From: Enoplolaimus lenunculus
Taxonomy: Eukaryota > Nematoda > Enoplea > Enoplida > Thoracostomopsidae
Reading direction: 5' to 3'
Length of the DNA stretch: 64,000 nucleotides
NCBI GenBank assembly: GCA_030248215.1
Contig: JASANG010001685.1
Span: forward strand, 62,001 to 126,000
Within the stretch, counting starts at the first letter, position 1, and each line of letters starts with the position of its first letter. The translations under genes and the position numbers were made by a program. A model generated the notes under the pieces. It saw nothing but the letters and a program-made list of their open reading frames with translations, did no database searches and was not told the DNA's origin. Below are positions 44,313 to 55,190 of the stretch, piece by piece.

Positions 44313-45340
44313 TTTGGAACAATGCTTTGTGATTTAGTCAGATTAAAAATCAGTAAATGAAAGATTATAAATTTAGCAGCCCGATAAACGTACTGTAGTG
44401 ACCCGTATAAGAAGGGGGGTAATAAGAGGGGGTCTCCATTTTGAGTCATAATCAACAGGAGTCCGTATCCCTAATAAGAGTCTGTCAGCGGATACAGTCC
44501 CTAAAACCAAATTAGAGCCCATAAATGTCAATTATCAGTAATTTTAGCGCATAAATGACTCCACTATTAACATATGTCAAATATACGTTTAATTCAAGGG
44601 ATAGTTGCAATACCGGATAATATTTATCCCTAGTTGTAGCGCTTAAATGACTACAGGACCAAATAAAGGTGAGTTCGAAACTTTAAAACGTACTTAAAGT
44701 TTGATTTCTGCATCTAAGTTCATTTTTGTTTTATTTTAAAAACAATAAAAAATATGCGCCGGGTTTGAATGGTCAGGTCAGCTAACATTTTCACTGGTAG
44801 ACAGCGGCACCGGAAGCACACTAATATTGGGGGGGGGCACAATGGCACGTAAAATAGTCGAATTCTAAAGAGTGTTGTTTTGCTAAAATTACATTGTTAT
44901 GCGAAAAAATGTGACAGAAAATGAAGTATTCACTTTAACTTTATACAGTACCGCGAAAGCTTCGTTCACTTTTCACCACCACATAAAACGAAATCCTTTA
45001 TGGAAAATTATCAACGATACCAAGATAAATGCTCATTATCAGCATGTGGTTGCTGTTTTTGAAATCATAGGACCGATATTAAAATCACGGTTTGAATTAA
45101 TTTTTATAGACAACAGCGGGATACGATTGAAACAGTAAAAAAATTTTCATAAATTGTCTACTATTTCGGCACGGCTCCGGTACTTAACTATAACTTGAAT
45201 GAACTTGTAACAATTGCTTAGGGTGTTCTATCCGTTTCCATTTTAGATAGTATAAGACAGATCGTAAACGCTCAACTATACACGCAGAATAAATAAACGT
45301 TAACTCAATTGCATCATACATCTGTTGGTAACCGCATAGC
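44313..45340. other. Gene-free stretch
   Basis: Contains a G-rich tract at about 44415-44430 and another at 44830-44838. One 79-codon plus-strand frame (44899-45138) has no recognisable motif and I leave it uncalled. Confidence 0.35.
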
Positions 45341-45344
45341 TAAA

Positions 45345-45545
45345 AATGGTGAGTCAAATTGACACTCTTTGAAATAAGCTCTACGGGACTACACAAACTG
45401 AGTCAAATTCAACTCCGCCAAAGTCAAACGTACGAATCAGTGAGTCGAAGTTGACTCTGGCGGGGTCGAATGTGGCTGTTTGTGTGGTCCCATAGAGTCT
45501 ATTTCGGAGAGAGTCAATTTGACTTACTGTTTTGTGCAGTGTGCA
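45345..45545. mobile_element. TIR element of the GAGTCAAATTTGACTC family, copy 2
   Basis: Opens AATGGTGAGTCAAATTGACA and closes GAGAGAGTCAATTTGACTTA with CTATTTCGGAGAG just inside; repeated AGTCAAATTCAACTC-like words fill the interior. About 200 bp, like the copies at 6645 and 51577. Confidence 0.65.
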
Positions 45546-45710
45546 TCATAGTTATTTTTCCCAATATATACGTAATGATGCTGATATTTTTCATATACTG
45601 CACATATTAGGCCTTGATTTTATTGCGTTTAGAATTTCCTTTAGCACCAATAAAATATTCAAGTGTTTTCGTACAAACTGAACCGTTACCGCATACCAAA
45701 TGTTTACGTT

Positions 45711-46883
45711 TTAATGCATCGAATAATTTAGAAACTCGCTGTAGCCTACATGGGCCCAAATATCTATAATGTGCACAAGTTCCGCAATTAGAACGATAAT
45801 AGAACCCAAAAACATTGCCAAAAACGGGCTAAATTGATATAATTCGCTTAACGAGAATGCAGACGCGGCAGCTGCCTTAGGAATTTTTTCATTGTTTATT
45901 CCGGCCCAAATCGCAATTTTCTTATCCAGATCCGAAACTCCACACTGACACAAATGCAATATATGAACATTTAAACGTTCGACTATACACTTGGGCAAAT
46001 CAGGTCGATGAAACGCAGCAACCCACATTTTGGTGCCATCTTTGATCGGAACTGCAACTAACCTGGGGCGACGTTTAAGGTATTGTAGTATCCAAGTGTA
46101 CTCGGACAGTGTATAATAGTTTGTTCTGGTTGAGATATATGAGTAGACGCTGTTATATGTGCTCATATACTTAATTTTGTGACCACGACTTAGAAGCTGA
46201 GAAGGTAAATTTTGATATAAATGAGGCGATCCAGCCAAAACGTCCTGGTTCACTATCAGCTTTGTAGCCGAAGACTGTACAGCGCCATGAAGTGAGTGAA
46301 ATGGAAATGTATGTAAATGGATACGGAAATTCAGTATAAAAGTGCCCAGTATTATGTTGATAGACATCAAACAAATACCTACGTGTAGATCGATATGATT
46401 TCGAATAGACACCTTTTTCGACCTGGCTAAAACGTTAAACCTGGCCTGAAGTGGTAGTAAATGGCAAACAATTAAAAACGTCCATAAGTACCATGGCATC
46501 ACGCCCCACATATGAAACGTTTTACGATTTATGGCGTTTGCAATGTTGAAAATAAACTGAAATGAACGCTGCATACAAGGCAAAACAATAAAATTCGACC
46601 CCAGCGCACGATTCATGGTCAAAGCAACACAGCCAAATGTTATATTTGTACAATTTTGTTCCATATCATAGAACAAACCAGTCGATTTCGTTACTGGTGT
46701 ACGTGAAGTGTTCATCGCTGCTGGCATACCATAAAGCGTATCGCTTGATACTTTAATTTTAAATTGAAAGCCAGCTGAATGAAGTATCATTTTGGTGAAC
46801 CGAAGGCACGCTGGGTTACTGCTTGTCTTTGACGGCTCGCTAAGCCCGTCAGTTCCTATAAATAACAATTTATTGCTGAGCAT
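45711..46883 (-). CDS. Ionotropic receptor-like membrane protein (IR/iGluR family), paralogue B
   Basis: Single frame of 390 residues, collinear with paralogue A. S1-like: CLRFTKMILHSAGFQFKIKV, SSDTLYGM, STGLFYDM, FGCVALTMNRALGSNF. Membrane segments at about 123-145 (WGVMPWYLWTFLIVCHLLPL), 165-187 (HVGICLMSINIILGTFILNF) and 353-372 (FLAMFLGSIIVLIAELV). The short spacing between the first two is as in A. Outside the shared tract the two proteins are only about 55-60% identical by eye; inside it they are almost the same. It lacks the about 40-residue basic tail of A. An AATAAA lies about 90 nt past the stop. Confidence 0.7.
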   Translation of the reverse strand: MLSNKLLFIGTDGLSEPSKTSSNPACLRFTKMILHSAGFQFKIKVSSDTLYGMPAAMNTSRTPVTKSTGLFYDMEQNCTNITFGCVALTMNRALGSNFIVLPCMQRSFQFIFNIANAINRKTFHMWGVMPWYLWTFLIVCHLLPLQARFNVLARSKKVSIRNHIDLHVGICLMSINIILGTFILNFRIHLHTFPFHSLHGAVQSSATKLIVNQDVLAGSPHLYQNLPSQLLSRGHKIKYMSTYNSVYSYISTRTNYYTLSEYTWILQYLKRRPRLVAVPIKDGTKMWVAAFHRPDLPKCIVERLNVHILHLCQCGVSDLDKKIAIWAGINNEKIPKAAAASAFSLSELYQFSPFLAMFLGSIIVLIAELVHIIDIWAHVGYSEFLNYSMH

Positions 46884-49672
46884 GTTTTGAATGTTTCACC
46901 CGCAGATATAAATTATCACATTTCCATAAGTGCCAGTTTTATTTGGTGCGCAGCTGCCGTACAAGTAGTCGCTTTATTTCCTCAATTTTAAGTTGAAATT
47001 CAACTGAACGGTTTATTTTGGTCAAACGACGGTAAACTAAGACCCTGGTTGGTGTTATTCGGTCAAAACCACATGCAACGACAACTAATAGTTTATTGAT
47101 ACCATGATCATAAACTGTCGCTAGTATAATGGTAAAAATTTACAGCCACTCGTCAGCAGCCGTCGATAAAGTTATATTGATTTATTAATTTCAAGAGCCT
47201 GTATAAAAAGAAAATCACCAAATTGTTTTGTATACATACGGTTTACAGCGAGAACTAAAGTGCAAAACCTGTGGTGAAACTGAAAGTAGTGCGCTCTGTT
47301 TTAACAACGCTATATTTTGCCCATACTCAGTGCACTATCTCCACAAGTCGCGAGAACCGTCGGGCTTGACTTTCAAAATTGCAATCATGTATACGATTTA
47401 AAATAAAATATATTAATGCGGGAAAGGTTAACCTTCGACTTCAAGTTATTACTTTGTTGCGTTCAGAGATATTAATTCATATTTAAATTTTGAAGCTATA
47501 TTTACGTACAGCTAAGAAATGTTGGTACGAGTATAACGGTTGTCACTTCCAACTGAACTACTGTCGCTGAAAACAAAATCACAAACCCGGCTGCTTTAAA
47601 GAAAACTACCTAATAAAAGAAGAAACCTAATTTATAGGTTGTTTGCTTAAGAAACATGATACAACGTCAGCAAATAGTTCTGTTCAAGTAGCGAATATAG
47701 ATAACAAACAACTGATGTTCTAGTTTGAAAGCAATATTGTATACTACTGCAATTCAGTTATAGTGGCTATTGTAATTTTTAGCGAGTCACAAGATTAATA
47801 CGCAAATAAATAAACTATCTGATACAACTACGGGAAATTAACTGTTTTCAGTCTGGGATCAAGGCCAAGTTGACCGCCTCAGCCTCAGTGTAGGTAGGCA
47901 ACAAAAAACTAACCTGAGCCTAATTATTCAGCCCATATTAGGATGGACAAAGTTTAGCTGCGTATACGAATTAGGGTGATAGTTTTGTAAATTCCATTCC
48001 AATGTATTTTTTGGTACGTAATTATTGCAACAACCGGTTTTGGTACAGGCTGTACAGGGATCTCAGGGGTGGGTAAGTGATTGAAAAACGCAATGAAATG
48101 GGCGAAAAGCTAAAATTAGGAGAAAATTTTAGATAGTACCGGGAAGCTAGTAATTTTTAATTACTTATCGATTTTCTTAGTGGTGTATCGTTATAAAACA
48201 TTGGTGTATACAGTAGGGAAATGAACCGTTTATGTTCCAAAACCAATTTTGTTATAGAAATAATAAATTTTAAAGGAACTCTTAATAAAAAAACGTTTTC
48301 AGTTCAATTATGTCATATTACCATCTTTGGCTAAACTACTGGCTGTGCCCCTGTTTTATAGAATCTCTTTGTTATTTTGTGTTGCTTACGAGCTCTTGCC
48401 TGCTTCACCACCAACCACTGTTTAGTCTATGATTTTGTGATTTTTAGATGTGATGTTTTGAGTCGTAGTATGTAAACTGACTGAACTACAAATAATGTAT
48501 GATTGAATAAATTTGATTTTTGCAAACCGATCGTTGTGCAATAATTGATGGTGCTGTAGATCGATTTGTGCGGGGGTATTTCATAAATAATTTTGAGTTC
48601 AAATAGTCTCAACTTGGAAGAATTCGAAATAACAGTTTGAACGAAGTTAAACTATTGGCTTAAAAACATTGCCCGAACTGTGAATTTGCAAAGAATTATG
48701 TGGTGGTTGGTCGGAACGTTCCAATATTTACGAGAAAATTGTTGACAAAGATTATTCTGGAATGTATGACTATAACGTTTTTTTAGTATAATTGTAATAA
48801 AAATTCTTAATGGCTTTGTTCTATCTTGAATAGTCGGCGCTACCAGTAAAAGAATGCGAAATAGCGGTGCGATAAGTTTTGATGTAAAGTATAACCTTTT
48901 AAAGGTTGAGCAGCGAGCAAAAGATTATTAAAATGTTAGCAGAAATTTTTGAAAAGTTCAAATTGCCAGAAGAATACTATAAAAGCCGGAAATTTGCGTC
49001 TTGGGGTGGTGGTTTTCGTCTACTTGGAGCTGAAGTGCTATCAGTCAGCGAAGTGTTTTGAGCGAGTTGTTTCGAGTTTGCTTAAGATTTCTGGCAAATT
49101 TGAAATCCCCTGAAGGGACCTTGACCTGGTTTTTGTACTGTTTGTCTGTCGTGTATTTCTGGTACAGTTGGAAGCGTTGTTTTTTCCTAAATTCAGTATT
49201 AATAAACTGTTCGCAGGGAAAAAGGAATAGATTTGTTTGGTTGGTCGTAAACTAAATAACATATCAAGTGAAAGTCGTAAAGCGTCATTGTTTAGGCAAG
49301 TAAAACTATGACATTAGGTATTAAACTTATAATCCATCCTGACTTTACAATTCAGATTATGCATACGATGATTGAGTTCGATGGAGCAATCGAGTGAATT
49401 TTTATCAGCACTGGAACGGCTTGAATTGTATATTAGAGGAGAAAAAACTTTTATTCAAGTCAAAACTAAACAAAGCTTTCACATCAGAACTTACTAAAAA
49501 CTGCTGTTCTTTTTTGTTAAAACATTCAATTTTATAGCATGAAATTTTTTCAAAACCTAATAAACAGGCTCATTAGTCTTTTTAAGAATACAACGTTAAA
49601 TTTGGCCTTTAAAACTCTTCAGGCGATTGCGTTTGAAATTATTTTTATGCTTGAATGAGCAATAATGAATTA
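46884..49672. other. Gene-free stretch right of receptor gene B
   Basis: One decayed repeat (47301-47431) and a TATAAAAG at about 48979 followed by a 65-codon frame of no known type; I do not call it a gene. Nothing else supported. Confidence 0.4.
47301..47431 (+). mobile_element. Decayed piggyBac-type MITE, copy 3
   Basis: CCACAAGTCGCGAGAACCGT then CGGGCTTGAC matches the CCACAAGACGTGAGAGCCCC ... CGGGCTCGAGCGTCAAG block of the 19237 and 59347 copies, and the right side closes GGGAAAGG next to TTAA. The tRNA-like part is missing. A TTAA at 47301 may be the left target copy. Confidence 0.5.
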
Positions 49673-50015
49673 TGCAGCATCCGCTTTATCTTTTTCCTTT
49701 ACCACCAAATACGCTCAGCGTTGGGGTTAACAAGTGGGAAATTTTAAAATTGCCACTCGTTAACCCACCTTTATCTTAAATTCCCCTTTAACCCCCCCCC
49801 AAACCTTTTCACCAAAATTGGGACCATCTTTTATATCCCCTGTTTGTATAATTAAGACTTTAATTGCTCATTTTGACACGTGTTAGGGTGAGGTTAACAG
49901 AGAAAGTTAAAGTAAAATATGGTTGACGAGTGAATATTTTAATATTTTCCACTTGTTAACCCCAACGCTGGGCATTTTCGGTGACAAAGGGTAAAAAGAT
50001 TAAGTGGATGCTGCA
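49673..50015. mobile_element. MITE with about 100-bp inverted ends (TGCAGCATCC), TTA duplication
   Basis: TGCAGCATCCGCTTTATCTT ... CAGCGTTGGGGTTAACAAGT at the left is repeated inverted at the right (ACTTGTTAACCCCAACGCTG ... GGATGCTGCA). TTA flanks it at 49670-49672 and 50016-50018. 343 bp, non-coding. Confidence 0.8.
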
Positions 50016-50092
50016 TTACAGTATAAATATTTTTCTTGGTTTTAACTGAATAAAGGACAGTATAAAAGTTAAGTGGTGTTATTTTTCACCAA

Positions 50093-50479
50093 TGGAACAT
50101 CCATGTTAAATTGCACGCGCTACTGCTGAAAAATGCCTGGGTCTGTGTGAGGCCCGATGTCGTTTTAACACACTGTATTACGAGACCACTATAAAGTCCG
50201 GTAGTCTTTAACGAGGACGTAAAGATATATTGCACTGTGTTCATATAGCATCGCAAACATACATAACAGCAACACAAACACTACACCCTTATTTATTGTG
50301 CTTAATTTTTTACCTTTTGTCCCGACTCCCTTCTGACAGTGTCGGGACAATTAATAGTGTCTACGTACAGCATAAAATTGTACCTACACGCTAGTTGCAG
50401 CTTCGATTTGTATACAGATCCCTACCGGGTGGCTGGACAAATTTTTACGTAGCGCGCGCATTATTACGTGGATGACCCA
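50093..50479. mobile_element. MITE with TGGGTCATCCACGTT ends, copy 2
   Basis: The left end TGGAACATCCATGTTAAATT then GCACGCGC is inverted at the right end GCGCGCATTATTACGTGGAT then GACCCA. The interior block CCCGACTCCCTTCTGACAGT matches that of copy 1. The flanks differ (CAA and TAA), so no clean target duplication. Confidence 0.7.
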
Positions 50480-50636
50480 TAACGATCGAATATATTGACA
50501 AAACTATTCTCGGTAAATAATAAAAAATTTAAAATTCAACAAAATATTCCAGCTTAAATTTTCTCGACTTGAATCCTAAACAAACTACCTAAATCTTAAA
50601 CAGATCAGCAGACTCTGTTTAGAACAAAACTTCGTT

Positions 50637-51574
50637 ATACTTGAATCGTTTTAGTTCCAAGAACAAAGAGCCAAATTGAAATACACTTACGCTAAGTCGT
50701 ACAAACATCAGCCCATGTTATTTATACTGGTGTCGCGCTTTCAGCAGCGGATCCAGAAATTTCTAAATGGGCGGGATGGTAAATATTTTGAAACGTAATT
50801 TTTCTCCAAAAAATTTTCTTAGCGAGAAAATTATAAAGTAGGACCCTATTTTACAACGAAAGTATTATAAGGTAGGGGTCCTTACACATTTTTCTTATCC
50901 GGACCGGATATCCGCTGTTTTAGTCTATATCATACTGTTCTCAGTATATATCATACTGTTCTCAGTATATATCATACTGTTCTCAGTAAACTTGCTATCA
51001 TCATTCTCTGATACACGAAGTGTTAAACTCAGAAAAACTTTGGGTTAAATAAAAGCGCTAAAACGTCCCAGAGGTAAATTAGCGTTGCATTGAATTACGG
51101 ATAAAGCTAGACCTGTGTGAAACAAAGCCGTATATCGAATTCTACAGAAACTCAGGCCCATGTTACTTTTAGGGCCATAGAGGGTATTATTATTATTACA
51201 ATTTTTGCATAGGCTTAGGGATACGTTTAATCTTCTGTTACGCCCCTAAAAGTAACATTGGCCGAAATTCAATAAAGGACACACCAGTTTTATTAAATGT
51301 CCGAGCGTCAAAAAAGCAGAACACGAAACTGATTGAGACGAAATAGCAACAAATTGCGTCCAAATATATACGATAATTCTGACTGAGGTTTGGATACAGA
51401 ATTTTTTCCGTCAGCTCCAGATACTTTGGTGGTGAAACCATGCAAATTATTCCAAAAATTTTTTAGACCAAAGCATTTCGGATACCCGGCGGATATCCGG
51501 ATATACGGATACACGTTTCATTTCGGATACATATCTGGATATTTTCCATATCCGGATATCCGGTGCCCATCTAT
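50637..51574. mobile_element. Truncated copy of the hAT-like 22003-23523 element
   Basis: Matches 22668-23523 from TTGAATCGTTT.AGTTCCAAG onward, including CAGCCCATGTTA.TTATACTG, TTTCTAAATGGGCGGGA and the GGATATCC-rich right end CGGTGCCCATCTATA. The left third is missing. A short TTAGGC-type element is inserted at 51155-51263. A 23-bp unit (CATACTGTTCTCAGTATATAT) is tripled at 50931-50995. Confidence 0.8.
51155..51263. mobile_element. Short TTAGGC-type element, ends GGCCCATGTTACTTTTAGGG
   Basis: The ends GGCCCATGTTACTTTTAGGG and CCCCTAAAAGTAACATTGGCC are near-perfect inverted copies (20 bp). The core contains CATAGGCTTAGGGATA. The corresponding stretch of the uninterrupted 22003-23523 copy lacks it. 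109 bp. Confidence 0.75.
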
Positions 51575-51576
51575 AC

Positions 51577-51775
51577 ACTGTAAAAAATGGGGAGTCAAAT
51601 TGACTCTCGCGGAAATAGGCTTTTCCTGACTACACAAACTGAGCCAAATTTGACTCCGCCAGAGGCAAATTGCACTCACTGAGCGATTCAGTGAATCGAA
51701 TTTGACTTTGACGGAGTCAAATTTGACTCAGTTTGTGCAGTCAGGAAAAGCCTATCGCAAAGTATTTATAAAGCT
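51577..51775. mobile_element. TIR element of the GAGTCAAATTTGACTC family, copy 3
   Basis: Starts CACTGTAAAAAATGGGGAGT and carries CGGAAATAGGCTTTTCCTGA near the left with TCAGGAAAAGCCTATCGC near the right. The interior has AGTCAAATTTGACTCAG-type words in both orientations. It abuts the end of the hAT-like copy. Confidence 0.7.
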
Positions 51776-52123
51776 CTAAACAAATGCGCAATGGTGATAT
51801 TTTGGGGTATTGCAACTGCTTTTTAAACGCTCAAAATATTGGCTTTCTACACCCCCAGGCTCTATTCTCAGATGTATGGACAGAATCTATTTTGGAGTGC
51901 AGCGCTAGCCAAATTTGGTAGGAACGGCCCTCCAATGGCCCCCGTTTGGACGCCCTTGCTACAAAAGATCAATATGTTTTGCTGAGATTTATTCTAGCAG
52001 GGAGACTGCCGCCCCCCAAGCCCCCCGCATATCCAACGGCCCTAAACAGGATGATGACCCTAAGCAGGATGGGGTTCCCAAAGCCCCTCGCGCTGAGCGA
52101 TCTTGCTAACCAACCAAAAGTAA

Positions 52124-52488
52124 TACACTGTAAATTCCAATGAGTTAGTTAATCAACTCAGGCTGAAAATTAGTTTATTTCTGAGTTAATAACAGTCAAC
52201 TTTAACTCACTCAGAGTTGAGTTGATTCCCTGGGAGTTTATTAATTAAATCAGAATGATGCGGCACTCACGTTATAACTGGGGCAGCTTGGAACACGTTT
52301 TGTCCAAGTAGATTCGACGTCAACATAAAATTTTGTGATCTGAACAGCGGTTATGTAGACAAAATGTAAATGAACCCCGCATGACTTGATGAAACAACTC
52401 AGAATTATGAGTTCTGATAGCCCTAACTCAGACAGAGTGGATTCAACTCATTCAGAGTTAAAATCAACTCACTAGAATTTACAGTGTA
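52124..52488. mobile_element. TIR element of the AACTCAGAGTTGAGTT family, GTAA duplication
   Basis: Ends TACACTGTAAATTCCAATGA and (complemented) TACACTGTAAATTCTAGTGA, 18 of 20 alike; GTAA on both sides (52120-52123, 52489-52492). Inside, words such as AACTCACTCAGAGTTGAGTT recur in both orientations. Confidence 0.75.
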
Positions 52489-52854
52489 GTAACAACTACA
52501 AATTTTAATAATCTTCACGTATATATGCAGAAACAGGAGAAGCAATTGCTGCTTTCCATCACTATTGCTGTAGCGCGGGAAAACGGGATGCCCCTGAAAG
52601 TAACATGGGCCGTCCCGGCTGTGCCAGCTGCACCGCTATCCGAGCTGTAGCCGCTGTTCCATCTGTCCCCGCTGTCCCGGTACAGAGGGACGGCCCTCAG
52701 CGTAACATGGGATAGCCTAAGCATAACCCAAAGCATAAGGATGAGCCTAATCCTAATCAAAAAAGTTAGTCTAAAGATTAAACAGACTCTATTACATGCC
52801 GGAAACCAATCAAGATCTGTTCTACATGGGCCAAATTAGGTATTGTTTATCAAA

Positions 52855-53205
52855 CACAAAGGCCTATTTGCACGTGCAACTTTCGCAGCAAAAATAACCC
52901 ATGCAACTTGCATTTGCAACACTCGTAAATTTCAGTGAGTTGATTTCAACTCAGAATGAGTTGAATCATCCAGTCTGAGTTAGCACTGACAGAACTCAGA
53001 ATTCTGAGTTGATTCAATTCATTTTGAGTTAAGTCAACTCAACTCAGAATCAGAATAGACTCAATTTAGAGCGAGTTAATGTTTACTGATATTAATTCAG
53101 AAATAACTAACTCGCTAGCTGAATTAATTAATCTACTCAGTGAAGTTCGGTCACAAAACATCTTTGAAGTTCTTGCAGCTGCAAATTACTCACTGGAATA
53201 GGTTT
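52855..53205. mobile_element. GCAGCTGCAAGTTC-family copy carrying a nested insertion
   Basis: GCCTATTTGCACGTGCAACT ... CCATGCAACTTGCATTTGCAA is followed by a 223-bp insertion and then GTTCGGTCACAAAACATCTT and TTCTTGCAGCTGCAAATTAC. The copy at 53565-53690 has the same flanks joined directly. Confidence 0.75.
52920..53142. mobile_element. Nested AACTCAGAATGAGTT-type element, 223 bp
   Basis: Its borders are fixed by the uninterrupted copy at 53565-53690. It starts CACTCGTAAATTTCAGTGAG and ends CTACTCAGTG; the interior is a run of AACTCAGAATGAGTTGAA-like words in both orientations. AA is present on both sides, an apparent 2-bp duplication. Related to the 52124-52488 element. Confidence 0.7.
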
Positions 53206-53564
53206 AAGCTTAGGAATATGCTCATTCTACCCTTCACACCTGAGTTGAGCCAGGACTAATCGGCCAAGTTTCGGGAGGAGCAGGTCACTGTTATCAACTT
53301 CAGGAGGGCCTGCGCTTAACCACTTGTGTTTGATGCCAAAAGCCATTCTTCTTTTGTCCTGCGCTTGATAAATAGAGTCAGTTCAAGGTTTAGCCTAATT
53401 TTTTTGCTTAGGCTTAGGAATAGGTTCATACTAGTGTTCCGGCCCTGTTCTATACATGGGCCTAAGGCCCATGTATAGAACAAGGCCGCTAAAGCTTAAA
53501 TTGACTCTACTACATGCCGGAAACCGATCCGGCTCTGTTCTACATGGGCCAAATTAGGTATTCT

Positions 53565-53690
53565 ATCAAACACAAAGCCCTATTCGCACGTGCGAGTTTC
53601 ACAGAAAAAAATAACCCATGCAACTTGCATTTGCAAGTTCGGTCACAAAACATCTTTGAAGTTCTTGCAGCTGCAAATTATTCACTGAAA
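53565..53690. mobile_element. GCAGCTGCAAGTTC-family copy, uninterrupted
   Basis: GCCCTATTCGCACGTGCGAG, then AACTTGCATTTGCAAGTTCG and TTCTTGCAGCTGCAAATTAT. It is the empty-site partner of 52855-53205. Confidence 0.65.
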
Positions 53691-53811
53691 ATAATGCTAT
53701 TAAATTAAATTAGGCCATATGAACGCAGTCGTGCTAGATACCATGCCGACATTCGTCTCACACGCTGACTACATGACAAAACGCATAAATCAATGAACGA
53801 ATGTCATCATG

Positions 53812-54480
53812 ACCATATCTGGTTCTAACTGGTGCCCGTTAGCAGAAACGCTCAACACTACATACAAAGCTATCGGTCGTTCGGTACTCAACTACGGTGC
53901 TCCAATTCAGACCCCAGTCTCAAACCGACGCACTGGAACAAGCTGCATTGTCGCCAAAATGCTGCCCTCCGAGTCACGACTGGATGCCTGGTGATGGCTA
54001 GCCAAGACCATCTCCACAGCGAGACCAAAATCAATCCGGTTCGACAACACAATGAACTTCTGTCGAGATAATACTACCTACTCTGGTACCTGACGTATCA
54101 TCCGTGCCATAATGCCGCGCCTTTCGCGTTCGCTGCGCTCGTATGTCCGCAAGTATCAAGCCGATGTTTCGGGTGATATACTACCCGATAGGACTTTGTT
54201 GAGCAGGCATATCGGAACGGTTTGCACCGTCTTCATCGACAAACTGCCAGTGATGCTGTAAATGTCTATGTTCCGCTAGTCATCTTTGGCGTCCATCTGC
54301 CTCTAATACCGCAAGAAGTTGACAAAAGCGAGCTTGATCTTCCTAGAGCCACAAGGTCCAAACTCTCCCAACTCCGATCAGGTCGATGCCGCCTGCTCAA
54401 ATACGACATGTTACGTAGCGTCCTAAAAAGGTGGCCATTTTTCTGGGCCTTCAAATTGACTTACCCCGCGATTGCCTGGC
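53812..54480 (+). mobile_element. LINE 3' end, C-terminal ORF2 fragment (jockey/CR1-like)
   Basis: Three frames hold the conserved tail of a LINE reverse transcriptase protein: TYKAIGRSVLNYGAPIQTP (about 53854-53910), then HWNKLHCRQNAALRVTTGCL and DHLHSETKINPVRQHNELLS (about 53933-54070), and DLPRATRSKLSQLRSGRCRL (about 54339-54398). Frame changes separate the blocks and there are stops, so it is dead. The catalytic YADD region is absent, as expected for a 5'-truncated copy. The fragment runs into the (CAA)n tract. Confidence 0.8.
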
Positions 54481-54485
54481 TACAT

Positions 54486-54486
54486 C

Positions 54487-54538
<52 letters not shown>

Positions 54539-54562
54539 TGGACTACATCAACAACAACAACA
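54486..54562 (+). repeat. (CAA)n microsatellite at the LINE end
   Basis: About 17 CAA triplets at 54486-54537, then TGGACTACAT and a second short CAA run to 54561. The position right after the LINE coding tail suggests it is, or grew from, the element's 3' repeat. The glutamine run it gives in the LINE frame is a by-product. Confidence 0.85.
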
Positions 54563-54627
54563 TGGTAGTTCAGCACTAAATAAAAATAGTAGCATTTGAA
54601 AGCCATTTCAAGTCAAGAAATATTCAG

Positions 54628-54992
54628 TAAAGCCTGTTTCGCACGTGAATGTTTTTTGCAGCTGAGGCTTGCAGTTTGTTGCAAGTTCTGTTTCAAAATT
54701 CATTCGGAGAACTTGCAGCTGCAATTTATTCATCACGAATATACGCAAAGTATTAATTCATATATAGAAGCAGCCTTCCAAGTTGAATTAATATACAATC
54801 ATTGGCTGAACTTATAATAATCGAAAACTTATGTCTGATATTTATTAGTCGTCTATAATTTATTCATATAAATTCATGTAAAGATTCAGACAGAAAATGC
54901 TATTTTTCGTTGCAAATACTTGCAACTACAATTGTGCACGTTGCACCTGCGAGTTCTTGCTACAAAAACTTGCACATGTAGATAGGGCTTTA
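54628..54992. mobile_element. GCAGCTGCAAGTTC-family TIR element
   Basis: Left TAAAGCCTGTTTCGCACGTG and right (complemented) TAAAGCCCTATCTACATGTG, each followed by several AACTTGCAGCTGCAA-like words. Similar in ends and length to 2199-2466. Confidence 0.65.
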
Positions 54993-55159
54993 AGCATTAA
55001 TAATACTGTTATTGAAATAGCATTTACTTAAATTTTATGGCGAAAATCAGCAGTGTAGTGAGAGGTTTTGTGTGTAACTTTCTAGCGAATCAAGGTCCTG
55101 AAACTCGTTAATGAGCAATAGCTGCGATATTTAAAATTGAGACCCTCACAAGATCTAAT

Positions 55160-55165
55160 TTTATT
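55160..55165 (-). promoter_or_regulatory. AATAAA polyadenylation signal of DIS3
   Basis: AATAAA on the minus strand, about 25 nt past the DIS3 stop codon (55191-55193). This implies a very short 3' untranslated region. Confidence 0.6.
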
Positions 55166-55190
55166 AAAGCCACTATCAGATCCCTAATCG

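Larger units (their letters stand above)
52588..53530. repeat. Patchwork of TTAGGC-type element ends and tracts
   Basis: Contains CCCCTGAAAGTAACATGGGC at 52592, GGCCCTCAGCGTAACATGGG at 52692, AGCCTAAGCATAACCC, the TTAGGC tract near 53405-53425, and back-to-back ends CCCTGTTCTATACATGGGCC and GGCCCATGTATAGAACAAGG at about 53445-53485. A block of about 100 bp around 52796-52880 (ACATGCCGGAAACC, TCTGTTCTACATGGGCC, TATCAAACACAAAG) is repeated at 53513-53590. Confidence 0.55.

Noticed and set aside
49041-49262. Frames on both strands near a TATAAAAG
   Set aside because: No motif, no splice signals and equal openness on both strands; a chance TATA match is common in AT-rich DNA.
54222-54599. Polyglutamine protein
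   Set aside because: The glutamine run is the (CAA)n tract read in the frame of a dead LINE tail.
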